DNA of 13,920 nucleotides from Bacteroidota bacterium (GCA_023429985.1 JAEZCV010000010.1:1-13920), one strand, 5' to 3'. Counted from the first letter of the stretch, positions 1 to 6,357 are shown. Notes: a model not told the origin generated them from the sequence alone. Numbers and translations: made by a program.

Positions 1-1382
1 TGGAAACATTCTTACCAGGTTCTCAGATCGATGTGAAACCTGTAACCGATTACGACCAGTTTGTTGGAAAAACAATGGAATTTAAAGTGGTGAAGATCAA
101 CGAAGCCATTAAAAATGCTGTTGTATCTCACAAAGCCCTTATTGAATCTGATATTGAAGCACAACGTGCACAAATCATTGGTCAGCTTGAAAAAGGCCAG
201 GTACTGGAAGGTACGGTTAAGAACATCACCGATTTTGGTGCGTTCATGGACCTTGGCGGACTGGATGGTTTGCTGTATATCACAGATATTTCATGGGGTC
301 GTATCAATCATCCGGGAGAAGTGCTTAAACTTGATCAGAAGATTAATGTTGTGGTACTCGATTTCGATGATGAGAAGAAAAGGATCTCTCTTGGTTTGAA
401 ACAATTAACCCCGCATCCATGGGATGTTTTACCTGATACCATTAATGAAAATTCGGTGGTGAAAGGTAAGGTTGTAAATATTGAAGATTACGGTGCATTC
501 CTTGAAATACTTCCGGGTGTTGAAGGACTTGTTCACGTTTCTGAAATTACATGGGCTAACACACCTATCAATGCTAAAGAATTCTTTAAGCTGGGTGATG
601 AGCATGAAGCAAAAGTGGTAACACTTGATAAGGAAAGCCGTAAGATGAGCCTTTCTATCAAGCAACTTTCCGATGATCCATGGAGTGATATTGAAACCAA
701 ATTCCCTGAAGGTAGCCGTCATTCAGGCGCTGTGAAAAACATCACACCTTATGGAGTGTTTGTTGAACTTACTGCCGGTATTGGTGGTATGATCCACATT
801 TCTGACCTCAGCTGGTTAAAGCGTTTCAATCACCCAACCGAATTCACAAAAGTTGGTGAGAACATTGATGTGATCATTCTTGGAATAGATAAAGAAAACC
901 GCAAGCTGCAGTTAGGACATAAGCAACTGGAAGAAGATCCATGGAACAGCCTGCAGGATACTTTTGCTGTTGGAACAGTTCACGAAGGAACCATTTCACG
1001 CAAAGACGATAAAGGTGCCATTGTTCAACTTCCTTACGGACTTGAAGGATTTGCTCCTAACCGTCATCTCGCCAAAGAAGATGGCAAGAGCGTTGGTGCT
1101 GAAGAAACTGCAGAATTCATGGTAATTGAATTCGACAGGAATGAAAAGCGTATTGTTGTTTCTCACGCACGTATCTGGGAACAGGTGCAGGCCGATGAGA
1201 AGGATGCAGCACGCAAGGAAGCCAGGGTGGAAGCCGATAAAACCAAGAAAGCTGTTAAGAGCATCCAGGGTAAGGTTGAAAAGCCAACACTTGGAGATCT
1301 TGGTGCACTGGCCCAGATTAAGGAAAGGTTGCAGCAGGAAGAGAAAGGAAATACAACTCCTCCGGCTCCTGAGCAGGAATAA
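1..1382 (+). CDS. rpsA: 30S ribosomal protein S1, 3' part (5' end outside the window)
   Basis: S1 binds mRNA on the small ribosomal subunit and helps start translation. The reading frame is already open at base 3, so the gene enters from the left; the in-frame GTG at 33 lies inside a conserved S1 segment (FLPGSQIDVKPV) and is not a start. About 459 residues are visible: the end of one S1 domain, then OB-fold S1 repeats at roughly 195-410, 445-680, 710-945 and a more degenerate one at 965-1170. The first three show the typical pattern of G-x-V-x-x-I/N-x-x-x-G-A/V-F followed by G-L/M-x-H/Y-I/V-S/T-D/E-I/L-S/T-W. A charged tail of about 60 residues ends the protein and carries LGDLGALAQIKERL, a tail I associate with Bacteroidota S1 proteins. 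TAA at 1380-1382 is followed directly by a strong terminator. Identification is very secure; only the N-terminal part is missing. Confidence 0.97.
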   Translation, partial: ETFLPGSQIDVKPVTDYDQFVGKTMEFKVVKINEAIKNAVVSHKALIESDIEAQRAQIIGQLEKGQVLEGTVKNITDFGAFMDLGGLDGLLYITDISWGRINHPGEVLKLDQKINVVVLDFDDEKKRISLGLKQLTPHPWDVLPDTINENSVVKGKVVNIEDYGAFLEILPGVEGLVHVSEITWANTPINAKEFFKLGDEHEAKVVTLDKESRKMSLSIKQLSDDPWSDIETKFPEGSRHSGAVKNITPYGVFVELTAGIGGMIHISDLSWLKRFNHPTEFTKVGENIDVIILGIDKENRKLQLGHKQLEEDPWNSLQDTFAVGTVHEGTISRKDDKGAIVQLPYGLEGFAPNRHLAKEDGKSVGAEETAEFMVIEFDRNEKRIVVSHARIWEQVQADEKDAARKEARVEADKTKKAVKSIQGKVEKPTLGDLGALAQIKERLQQEEKGNTTPPAPEQE

Positions 1383-1400
1383 TTCATCTTTTCGATACAG

Positions 1401-1431
1401 AATCCCTCCGGTAACGGGGGGATTTTTTTTT
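1401..1431 (+). terminator. Intrinsic terminator of rpsA
   Basis: A perfect 10-bp stem (1401-1410 with 1415-1424, one G-T pair) closes a GTAA tetraloop of the stable GNRA class. It runs straight into an unbroken T tract at 1423-1431. It begins 18 bases after the rpsA stop codon and is the clearest terminator in the window, so the next gene must have its own promoter. Confidence 0.94.
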
Positions 1432-1459
1432 GCCAGAACGCGGCCCGGATTTTTTAGTG

Positions 1460-1492
1460 TTTTAGGTTAAGAATTTCTAAATCCTAACTTTA
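1460..1492 (+). promoter_or_regulatory. Candidate Bacteroidota-type promoter for the acyltransferase gene
   Basis: TAACTTTA at 1485-1492 matches the -7 consensus TANNTTTG at seven of eight positions. A TTTT at 1460-1463 sits 21 bases upstream as a weak -33 element. The rpsA terminator just upstream makes a promoter here necessary. It predicts a short leader before the ATG at 1513. No ribosome binding site is visible. The position is reasonable but untested. Confidence 0.5.
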
Positions 1493-1512
1493 TCGCGCAA
1501 ATTGATTCACGA

Positions 1513-2286
1513 ATGGAATTTTGGAAAAAACTTGCAGAATATAAACTGGTCAGGAAGATCGTATATGCCGTAGTGGGTATCTTCAGTTATCCCGGTATTG
1601 CGATAATTAATAAGATAAAGATCAGGGGAACCGAGCATATTGAAAATCTGCCAACAAGGAATGTGCTTTTTGTTAGTAATCATCAAACCTATTTTGCGGA
1701 TGTAATTACTTTCCTGCATATTTTTTGCGCGGTTAAATGGCGAAAGCGTAACAGGCTTGGTATTCCTTATTATTTATTGAATCCATTTACCAGCGTATAT
1801 TATGTAGCTGCTGAAGAAACTATGAAAAGTAGTTTTTTAAGCAGGCTTTTTACACTTGCAGGCGCCATAACCGTGAAAAGAACCTGGAAGAAGGATGGTA
1901 ATGAAACCAGGAGGGGATTGGATCCCAGTGATACAAGAAAAATTGACAGGGCTTTAAAAAAAGCATGGGTAATTACTTTTCCGCAAGGCACAACAAAACC
2001 CTTTGCACCCGGAAGAAAAGGAACGGCTTATATTATCCGGAATAACAGGCCGGTGGTGATACCTGTAGTGATACAGGGATTCTGGAGAGCCTTTAATAAA
2101 AAGGGATTGAAATTTAAAAAGAAAGGAGTGTTTTTATCGGTAACATTTAAACCTCCCATGGAAATTAACTATGATGCGCCTGCCGAGGAAATTCTCGCAC
2201 AGGTGATGGATGCCATTGAGCAAAGCAAGAAATTTATGCTGGCCGGTCCGCATCACTGGAAAACAAAGGAAACAGCAGTTGTATAA
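1513..2286 (+). CDS. PlsC-like lysophospholipid acyltransferase with altered motifs
   Basis: This 257-residue protein belongs to the PlsC / 1-acyl-glycerol-3-phosphate acyltransferase superfamily, which moves a fatty acyl group to a glycerolipid (or sometimes an amino-lipid) at the inner membrane face. A hydrophobic stretch at residues 16-33 could anchor it. Motif I reads NHQTYFAD (N56-D63), motif II GAITVKR (117-123), motif III FPQGTTK (156-162), and the motif IV region VVIPVVIQG follows. Two departures from the classical enzyme are visible: histidine and aspartate of motif I are separated by five residues instead of four, and the FPEGTR glutamate and arginine are replaced by Gln158 and Thr161. 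The acceptor may therefore differ from lysophosphatidate, so no gene symbol is given. The ATG is the first in frame; dps follows after 15 bases, suggesting co-transcription without implying a shared function. Confidence 0.85.
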   Translation: MEFWKKLAEYKLVRKIVYAVVGIFSYPGIAIINKIKIRGTEHIENLPTRNVLFVSNHQTYFADVITFLHIFCAVKWRKRNRLGIPYYLLNPFTSVYYVAAEETMKSSFLSRLFTLAGAITVKRTWKKDGNETRRGLDPSDTRKIDRALKKAWVITFPQGTTKPFAPGRKGTAYIIRNNRPVVIPVVIQGFWRAFNKKGLKFKKKGVFLSVTFKPPMEINYDAPAEEILAQVMDAIEQSKKFMLAGPHHWKTKETAVV

Positions 2287-2301
2287 TTTTAAATTGATGT
2301 T

Positions 2302-2775
2302 ATGAAGAATCAAAACCAGATAGGGTTAGATACAGCAGGTTCACTGGAACTTGCAGAAAAATTAAATGCATTACTAGCCAATTACCAGGTATTTTATATT
2401 AATGCCCGCGGCTTCCACTGGAATATAAAAGGGGAGAAGTTTTTTGAACTGCATGCCAAGTTTGAAGAGATTTACAATGATCTTTTAATTAAGGTTGATG
2501 AAGTAGCCGAGCGCATTCTTACATTAGGGCATACACCTTTACACAGTTTTGCAGATTATCTGAATGTTGCTGTAATCATGGAAGCAAAAAATATTTCCTC
2601 CGGTAAGGAAGCCATGCAAAGTGTTTTAATTTCTTTCAGAACAATTATCCAGTTGCAAAGAGAGATTGCCAATATTGCAGCTGAAGCAGGAGATGAAGGC
2701 ACTAATGCATTAATGAGTGATTACATCCGCGAACAGGAAAAACTTGTTTGGATGTATTCAGCTTATCTTTCCTAA
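2302..2775 (+). CDS. dps: Dps-family DNA-protecting ferritin-like protein
   Basis: Dps proteins form 12-subunit shells that oxidise ferrous iron with hydrogen peroxide and store it, protecting DNA in stress and starvation. The 157 residues span the usual Dps length and four-helix fold. The inter-subunit ferroxidase ligands can be placed: His39 in GFHWNIKG, His51, Glu55, Asp66 and Glu70 in the segment ELHAKFEEIYNDLL plus VDEVAER. Their spacing matches the known Listeria set (His31, His43, Asp47, Asp58, Glu62) with a constant offset of eight, Glu replacing Asp at one site. There is no long basic N-terminal tail of the E. coli type, so direct DNA binding is uncertain. It lies 15 bases after the acyltransferase gene with no clear promoter between. 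Its TAA lies inside the first unit of an 8-bp repeat array. Confidence 0.93.
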   Translation: MKNQNQIGLDTAGSLELAEKLNALLANYQVFYINARGFHWNIKGEKFFELHAKFEEIYNDLLIKVDEVAERILTLGHTPLHSFADYLNVAVIMEAKNISSGKEAMQSVLISFRTIIQLQREIANIAAEAGDEGTNALMSDYIREQEKLVWMYSAYLS

Positions 2776-2841
2776 ACACCTAAATACCTAACACCTAAAC
2801 ACCTAAACACCTAAACACCTAAACACCTAAACGACTAAATT
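2771..2841. repeat. 8-bp tandem array, unit CCTAAACA, about nine copies
   Basis: Units start at 2771, 2779, 2787, 2794, 2802, 2810, 2818, 2826 and 2834. Five are exact CCTAAACA (2771, 2794, 2802, 2810, 2818). The unit at 2787 has lost one base, 2779 and 2826 carry one change each, and the last is degenerate. The array begins in the final codons of dps, includes its stop, and fills nearly the whole gap to the thioesterase start. It has no spacers and so is a microsatellite-like tandem repeat, not CRISPR. Confidence 0.95.
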
Positions 2842-2852
2842 CTAATCTCCCC

Positions 2853-3365
2853 ATGACCAAAATTCCCTCCGACAGCTACACCATGATGACCGAAATAGTG
2901 CTTCCTAACGATACCAATGTGTTTGGAAATTTAATGGGAGGAAGACTGATGTACTGGATGGATATTGCAGCCGCAATTGCGGCTCAAAGACATTGTAATG
3001 CGCCAGTTGTAACGGCTTCTGTTGATAATATTTCATTTGAAAATCCAATCAGGTTGGGCAACACGGTTCATATTGAAGCTAAAGTCAGCCGCGCCTTTAA
3101 AACTTCCATGGAAGTGCATTTAAAAGTATGGGGTGAAGATTTTACGCAACAGTACAAGTATAAGAGCAACGAAGCTTATTATACTTTTGTGGCCCTGGAT
3201 CCCAACCGCAAGCCACGCATAGTTCCACAGATTATTCCGGAAACCGAGGAAGATCAAAAATTGTTTGACGGAGCTTTGCGACGCAGGCAATTAAGATTGA
3301 TACTTGGTGGCAAGATGCACCCTGATGAAGCCCAGGAACTGAAAGCCTTGTTTTTTAAGGGTTAG
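2853..3365 (+). CDS. Hotdog-fold acyl-CoA thioesterase (YciA/ACOT type)
   Basis: The enzyme is predicted to hydrolyse fatty acyl-CoA to free acid and CoA in the cytoplasm. The 170-residue protein carries a single hotdog domain. The helix motif NVFGNLMGGRLMYWMD runs from Asn22 to Asp37, with Asp37 at the position of the catalytic acid of YciA-type enzymes. Next come VVTASVDNISFENPI and GNTVHIEAKV, the conserved central beta-strand block. The charged C-terminal extension of about 45 residues could be a helical tail; its role is unknown. Start choice: ATG 2853 is the first in frame after the repeat array and precedes the domain by a sensible length. The space before it is nearly all 8-bp repeat with no -7-like motif, so it may be read from the acyltransferase-dps transcript. 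Substrate chain length cannot be told from sequence. Confidence 0.9.
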   Translation: MTKIPSDSYTMMTEIVLPNDTNVFGNLMGGRLMYWMDIAAAIAAQRHCNAPVVTASVDNISFENPIRLGNTVHIEAKVSRAFKTSMEVHLKVWGEDFTQQYKYKSNEAYYTFVALDPNRKPRIVPQIIPETEEDQKLFDGALRRRQLRLILGGKMHPDEAQELKALFFKG

Positions 3366-3421
3366 CACCCCGTTGCTTTGAAGGCTTAATCAAAATCATA
3401 TTTTTTCCTCTTTTCCTTCCC

Positions 3422-3429
3422 TACTTTTG
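3422..3429 (+). promoter_or_regulatory. -7 promoter element before proline dehydrogenase
   Basis: TACTTTTG is an exact match to the Bacteroidota -7 consensus TANNTTTG and ends seven bases before the ATG at 3436. A run of T at 3401-3406 is the only, weak, -33 candidate. The expected transcription start falls on or within a few bases of the ATG, so the mRNA may have little or no leader. Confidence 0.6.
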
Positions 3430-3435
3430 CCGGGC

Positions 3436-4659
3436 ATGGAAACTAGAATTTCTTTCGATAATACAGAAGTAGCTTTTGCCCATCTGGATAATAAGCAGTT
3501 AAAAAAAGCCCATTTCCTTTTCAGGTTAATGGGTAAGCCTTTGCTTGTGCGTTTGGGTACCAGACTTGCACCGTGGAGCCTTAAAGCCGGTTTGCCTGTA
3601 AAAGGATTGATAAGAAACACCATTTTCGAACATTTCGTTGGTGGGGAAACACTTGAAGAAATTATCCCGGTTGCAAAAAAGCTGGGTGAGTACAATGTAA
3701 AAGCAATTATTGATTATGGTGTAGAAGGAAAGGAAGGTGAAGACTCATTTGAACATGCTAAAAAGGAATTTATCCGTGTAATAAAGTTTGCCGCTACCCA
3801 GCCCAACATTCCATTCATGAGTGTGAAGGTTACAGGTTTTGCACGTTTTGCTTTGCTTGAAAAAATCGATACCCTTATGCGAACTGCTGATGCTAAAACG
3901 CTTATCAGCAGGTATAACGATGCATTAGAACAATTAAGCACCGATGAACTTTCTGAATGGAACCGCGTATATGATCGTATGCGTAGCATTACCATTGCAG
4001 CCGCTGAATCAAAAGTTGGATTTTTGGTAGATGCGGAAGAAACATGGATCCAGGATCCCGTGGATGCCCTCACCATTTTAATGATGGATGAATTTAATAA
4101 GGGAAAACTTGTTGTATATAATACCATTCAATTGTATCGCCACGACAGGCTTGCTTTTCTGATGCATTCCTTTGAGGCAGCAAAACAAAGAAATTTTGTT
4201 TTAGGTGTAAAACTCGTGCGCGGCGCCTATATGGAAAAGGAAAGGAAAAGAGCAGAAACAAAAAATTATCCTTCCCCTATTCAGCCTCATAAAGAAGCAT
4301 CTGACAGGGATTATAATGAAGCTGTTCGTTTTTGCATCAATAACCTTGAAGAAATTGGGGTGATTGTTGCATCGCATAATGAGGAAAGTAATTTGCTTGC
4401 AACAGAACTATTAAAACAAAAAGGTTACCCTCTTAATCATCGTCATATCCATTTCAGCCAGTTATATGGCATGAGCGATAATATTACATTTAACCTGGCC
4501 AGGGCAGGCTGCAGTGTAAGCAAATATTTGCCTTTTGGTCCTATTAATGATGTAATTCCCTACCTCATGCGCCGCGCCCAGGAAAATACTTCTGTTGGCG
4601 GACAAACAAGCAGGGAGTTGATGCTGATAAAGAAAGAGATGAAGAGAAGGGGGAGGTAG
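3436..4659 (+). CDS. Proline dehydrogenase (PRODH, single-domain)
   Basis: This FAD enzyme oxidises L-proline to pyrroline-5-carboxylate and passes electrons to quinone, the first step of proline breakdown to glutamate. The protein has 407 residues from the ATG at 3436; the TTG at 3427 lies inside the promoter element and is rejected as a start. Barrel motifs appear in the expected order: DAEETW (D199-W204), YNTIQLYR (228-235), KLVRGAYMEKER beginning at Lys259, a SHNEESN segment, FSQLYGMSD, and finally YLPFGPINDVIPYLMRRAQEN beginning at Tyr364 when read as YLPFGP plus YLMRRAQEN. Arg379-Arg380 correspond to the pair that holds the proline carboxylate in PutA. No P5C dehydrogenase domain is fused and none is next door, so the second step must be encoded elsewhere. 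It appears to be transcribed alone. Its stop codon touches a 7-bp repeat array. Confidence 0.95.
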   Translation: METRISFDNTEVAFAHLDNKQLKKAHFLFRLMGKPLLVRLGTRLAPWSLKAGLPVKGLIRNTIFEHFVGGETLEEIIPVAKKLGEYNVKAIIDYGVEGKEGEDSFEHAKKEFIRVIKFAATQPNIPFMSVKVTGFARFALLEKIDTLMRTADAKTLISRYNDALEQLSTDELSEWNRVYDRMRSITIAAAESKVGFLVDAEETWIQDPVDALTILMMDEFNKGKLVVYNTIQLYRHDRLAFLMHSFEAAKQRNFVLGVKLVRGAYMEKERKRAETKNYPSPIQPHKEASDRDYNEAVRFCINNLEEIGVIVASHNEESNLLATELLKQKGYPLNHRHIHFSQLYGMSDNITFNLARAGCSVSKYLPFGPINDVIPYLMRRAQENTSVGGQTSRELMLIKKEMKRRGR

Positions 4660-4741
4660 TGAGTGGTGAACCTGCCTGCCTGCAGGCAGGTGGTGAATAG
4701 TGAATAGTGAGTGGTGAATGGTGAATGGTGAGTGGTGAATG
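4659..4741. repeat. 7-bp tandem array, GTGAATG family, interrupted by a palindrome
   Basis: Units in strict 7-bp phase are GTGAGTG (4659), GTGAACC (4666), then after an interruption GTGAATA (4693, 4700), GTGAGTG (4707), GTGAATG (4714, 4721), GTGAGTG (4728) and GTGAATG (4735). The first base is the last base of the proline dehydrogenase stop codon. The break at about 4671-4692 is occupied by a CCTGCCTGCAGGCAGG palindrome. The same heptamers, in the opposite orientation, recur at 13831-13907. Confidence 0.93.
4675..4690. repeat. Perfect 16-bp palindrome CCTGCCTGCAGGCAGG
   Basis: The sequence equals its own reverse complement across all 16 bases, centred between 4682 and 4683. It is much more GC-rich than its surroundings and sits inside the 7-bp array. 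It resembles short highly repeated palindromes of the CCTGCCTG/CAGGCAGG type that I recall from environmental Bacteroidota genomes. That recollection is not checked here. Confidence 0.85.
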
Positions 4742-4743
4742 GA

Positions 4744-4765
4744 GGTTGAAAGAGTATTTTCAACC
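4744..4765. other. Hairpin between the 7-bp and 11-bp arrays
   Basis: GGTTGAAA (4744-4751) pairs perfectly with TTTCAACC (4758-4765) around a 6-base loop. The right arm is also part of the first unit of the 11-bp array. There is no T tract after it, so it is a poor terminator candidate, though it lies about 85 bases after proline dehydrogenase and could protect that mRNA's 3' end. Confidence 0.6.
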
Positions 4766-4830
4766 ACTGTTCAACCCCTATTCAACCACCATTCAACCAC
4801 CGTTCAAACACCATTCAACCACTGTTCAAC
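4759..4830. repeat. 11-bp tandem array, unit TTCAACCACCA, 6.5 copies
   Basis: Units begin at 4759, 4770, 4781, 4792, 4803 and 4814, with a half unit TTCAAC at 4825-4830. All full units are exactly 11 bases. The TTCAA core is invariant, and the variation is mainly in the last three bases. The array ends 34 bases before the tRNA gene. There are no spacers, so it is a minisatellite, not CRISPR. Confidence 0.94.
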
Positions 4831-4864
4831 AAAATTATCCTCTCCCAAACCTAAAAATACCTCC

Positions 4865-4939
4865 GGACTGTTAGCTCAGTTGGTTTAGAGCATTACTTTG
4901 ACAGAGTAGGGGTCACTGGTTCGAATCCAGTACAGTCCA
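4865..4939 (+). tRNA. tRNA-Val (anticodon GAC)
   Basis: A complete cloverleaf of 75 bases can be drawn. The acceptor stem GGACTGT (4865-4871) pairs with ACAGTCC (4932-4938), with discriminator A at 4939. The D stem is GCTC/GAGC (4874-4877 with 4888-4891). The anticodon stem TTACT/AGTAG (4893-4897 with 4905-4909) holds the loop TTGACAG, giving anticodon GAC at 4900-4902, which reads valine GTC and GTT. The T stem ACTGG/CCAGT (4915-4919 with 4927-4931) closes the loop TTCGAAT. The A73 discriminator and A35-C36 anticodon bases fit valine identity. The 3' CCA is not fully encoded (CCC follows), so it must be added enzymatically. No second tRNA is adjacent. Confidence 0.96.
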
Positions 4940-4983
4940 CCCGGGCCTGATTGAAGTGGGATGCAATAAAAAATTAACTATAT

Positions 4984-5032
4984 CCCCATTTCACACCAAC
5001 TTTCTCACAGGTCACAAATCAATGGGGTTTTT
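4984..5032 (+). terminator. Weak hairpin plus T run between tRNA-Val and thyA
   Basis: CCCCATT (4984-4990) can pair with AATGGGG (5021-5027), followed at once by five T (5028-5032). The loop is 30 bases, too large for a good intrinsic terminator, so termination of the tRNA transcript here is only a possibility. Otherwise the tRNA-thyA gap shows only a repeated GGGCCTG (4943-4949 and 5033-5039). Confidence 0.25.
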
Positions 5033-5046
5033 GGGCCTGCATTTTT

Positions 5047-5053
5047 TAACTTG
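5047..5053 (+). promoter_or_regulatory. Candidate -7 element before thyA
   Basis: TAACTTG resembles the Bacteroidota -7 consensus with one T missing and lies six bases before the thyA ATG. A TTTG at 5030-5033 is only 13 bases upstream, too close for a normal -33 box, so the assignment is tentative. There is no Shine-Dalgarno sequence before the ATG. Confidence 0.35.
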
Positions 5054-5058
5054 CATCC

Positions 5059-5853
5059 ATGCAGCAGTATCACCAGCTATTAAAACATATACTTGCTAAC
5101 GGCGTGCAGAAAAGCGACCGTACCGGAACGGGTACCATCAGCAGTTTTGGCTACCAGATGCGGTTTAACCTGCAGGAAGGTTTTCCTCTTGTTACCACGA
5201 AAAAGCTGCATTTGAAAAGCATCATCCATGAATTGTTGTGGTTTTTAAAAGGTGATACCAACATTGCTTACCTGAAAGAAAATGGCGTAAGCATCTGGGA
5301 TGAATGGGCTAATACCGGTGGCGACCTGGGACCTGTATACGGAAAACAATGGAGAAGCTGGCAAGGTGCAAATGGAAAAACTGTTGACCAGGTTACTGAT
5401 GTTATCAGCCAGATCAAAAAAAATCCGGATAGTCGCCGCCTGATCATCAATGCATGGAACGTTGCCGATCTTCCGGATATGGCACTCATGCCCTGTCATG
5501 CTCTTTTCCAGTTTTATGTAGCTGATGGTAAATTAAGCTGCCAGCTCTACCAGCGCAGTGCCGATGTTTTTTTAGGCGTGCCTTTCAATATTGCATCTTA
5601 TGCATTACTTACCATGATGGTGGCCCAGGTATGTGAACTTGATCCCGGCGAGTTCATTCACAGTTTTGGTGATGTGCATATTTATAACAATCATATCGAC
5701 CAGGTAAATCTTCAATTGAGTCGCGAACCTTTTCCATTACCGGAAATGAAGATCAATCCTGACATAAAAGATATTTTCGAATTCAGGTTCGAAGATTTTC
5801 AACTGGAAAATTACCAGCATCATCCTGCTATCAAAGCACCAGTAGCTGTTTAA
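5059..5853 (+). CDS. thyA: Thymidylate synthase
   Basis: ThyA methylates dUMP to dTMP using 5,10-methylene-tetrahydrofolate as both carbon and electron donor, leaving dihydrofolate. The protein is 264 residues, the same length as E. coli ThyA, and from memory aligns with it essentially without gaps. The phosphate-binding DRTGTGT segment is at the N-terminus. The nucleophile Cys146 sits in [12 protein letters not shown], followed by [20 protein letters not shown] and HIYNNHIDQ, the classic nucleotide-binding blocks; the C-terminus IKAPVAV closes over the active site as usual. The folA gene begins nine bases after the stop, and the enzymes act in sequence, so the two form an operon. Identification is essentially certain. 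Confidence 0.98.
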   Translation: MQQYHQLLKHILANGVQKSDRTGTGTISSFGYQMRFNLQEGFPLVTTKKLHLKSIIHELLWFLKGDTNIAYLKENGVSIWDEWANTGGDLGPVYGKQWRSWQGANGKTVDQVTDVISQIKKNPDSRRLIINAWNVADLPDMALMPCHALFQFYVADGKLSCQLYQRSADVFLGVPFNIASYALLTMMVAQVCELDPGEFIHSFGDVHIYNNHIDQVNLQLSREPFPLPEMKINPDIKDIFEFRFEDFQLENYQHHPAIKAPVAV

Positions 5854-5862
5854 ATTTTTATT

Positions 5863-6357
5863 ATGATACTAAGCTTATTGGTGGCAGCAGATGAAAATAA
5901 TGTAATTGGAAAGAACAACCAGCTGCCCTGGCACCTGCCCTCAGACCTGCGTTATTTTAAGAATACAACATGGGGAATGCCTGTATTAATGGGAAGAAAA
6001 ACTTTTGAATCTATTGGTAAACCGCTCCCAGGAAGGCAAAGCATAGTTATTACACGGAATAAAGAATGGAAGTATGAAGGAGTTGAAGTGGTGCATTCGC
6101 TGGAAGATGCAATTAAAAAAGCCGAAGTCCTGGGAGTGAAAGAAATTTTTGTGATCGGGGGCGCCGAAATTTTTCAGGCGGCCTTTCCACAGGCCCAACG
6201 TTTATACCTTACGCGTATTCACCATTCATTTAACGGAGATGTATTTTTTACGGGCATGAAAGAGGGAGAATGGAAGCAGGTGAAAAATCGTTTTTGTAGT
6301 GCCGATGAAAAAAATGCTTACGATCACAGCTTCCAGGTTTGGGAAAGAATCGTATGA
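5863..6357 (+). CDS. folA: Dihydrofolate reductase
   Basis: DHFR reduces dihydrofolate to tetrahydrofolate with NADPH, recycling the product of ThyA encoded just upstream. The 164-residue protein is of normal bacterial length. Visible motifs are the mobile-loop region NVIGKNNQLPWHLPSDLRYF, with the catalytic acid at Asp28; the NADPH-binding MGRKTFESIGKPLPGR block; and FVIGGAEIF, the second nucleotide-binding glycine pair. The ATG lies nine bases after the thyA stop with no ribosome binding site in the AT-rich spacer (AAATTTTTATT), as expected for Bacteroidota. A -7-like element just after the gene marks the end of this two-gene unit. Confidence 0.97.
   Translation: MILSLLVAADENNVIGKNNQLPWHLPSDLRYFKNTTWGMPVLMGRKTFESIGKPLPGRQSIVITRNKEWKYEGVEVVHSLEDAIKKAEVLGVKEIFVIGGAEIFQAAFPQAQRLYLTRIHHSFNGDVFFTGMKEGEWKQVKNRFCSADEKNAYDHSFQVWERIV

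Noticed and set aside
33..1382. rpsA as a complete gene starting at GTG 33
   Set aside because: The frame is open to the left edge, and the residues before the GTG continue a conserved S1 segment (FLPGSQ). It is a truncated gene, not a start.
2771..2841. CRISPR array or telomere-like end in the CCTAAACA repeat
   Set aside because: Units are contiguous with no spacers and no cas genes nearby, and ordinary genes continue on both sides.
3427..3435. TTG at 3427 as the proline dehydrogenase start
   Set aside because: It lies inside an exact TANNTTTG promoter element and would not be transcribed. ATG 3436 gives a normal N-terminus.
3714..4127. 137-residue minus-strand frame inside proline dehydrogenase
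   Set aside because: It lies wholly antisense to a strongly conserved gene, and its translation shows no recognisable domain.
4462..4767. Minus-strand reading frame with HHSPFTIHHS-type repeats
   Set aside because: Its sequence is only the translation of the 7-bp array and palindrome, and it overlaps proline dehydrogenase.
4659..4830. CRISPR array in the 7- and 11-bp repeats
   Set aside because: Repeat units of 7 and 11 bases without spacers cannot form CRISPR repeats.
4940..5058. A second tRNA or small RNA after tRNA-Val
   Set aside because: I could not fold another cloverleaf or a convincing compact structure; only a weak long-loop hairpin is present.
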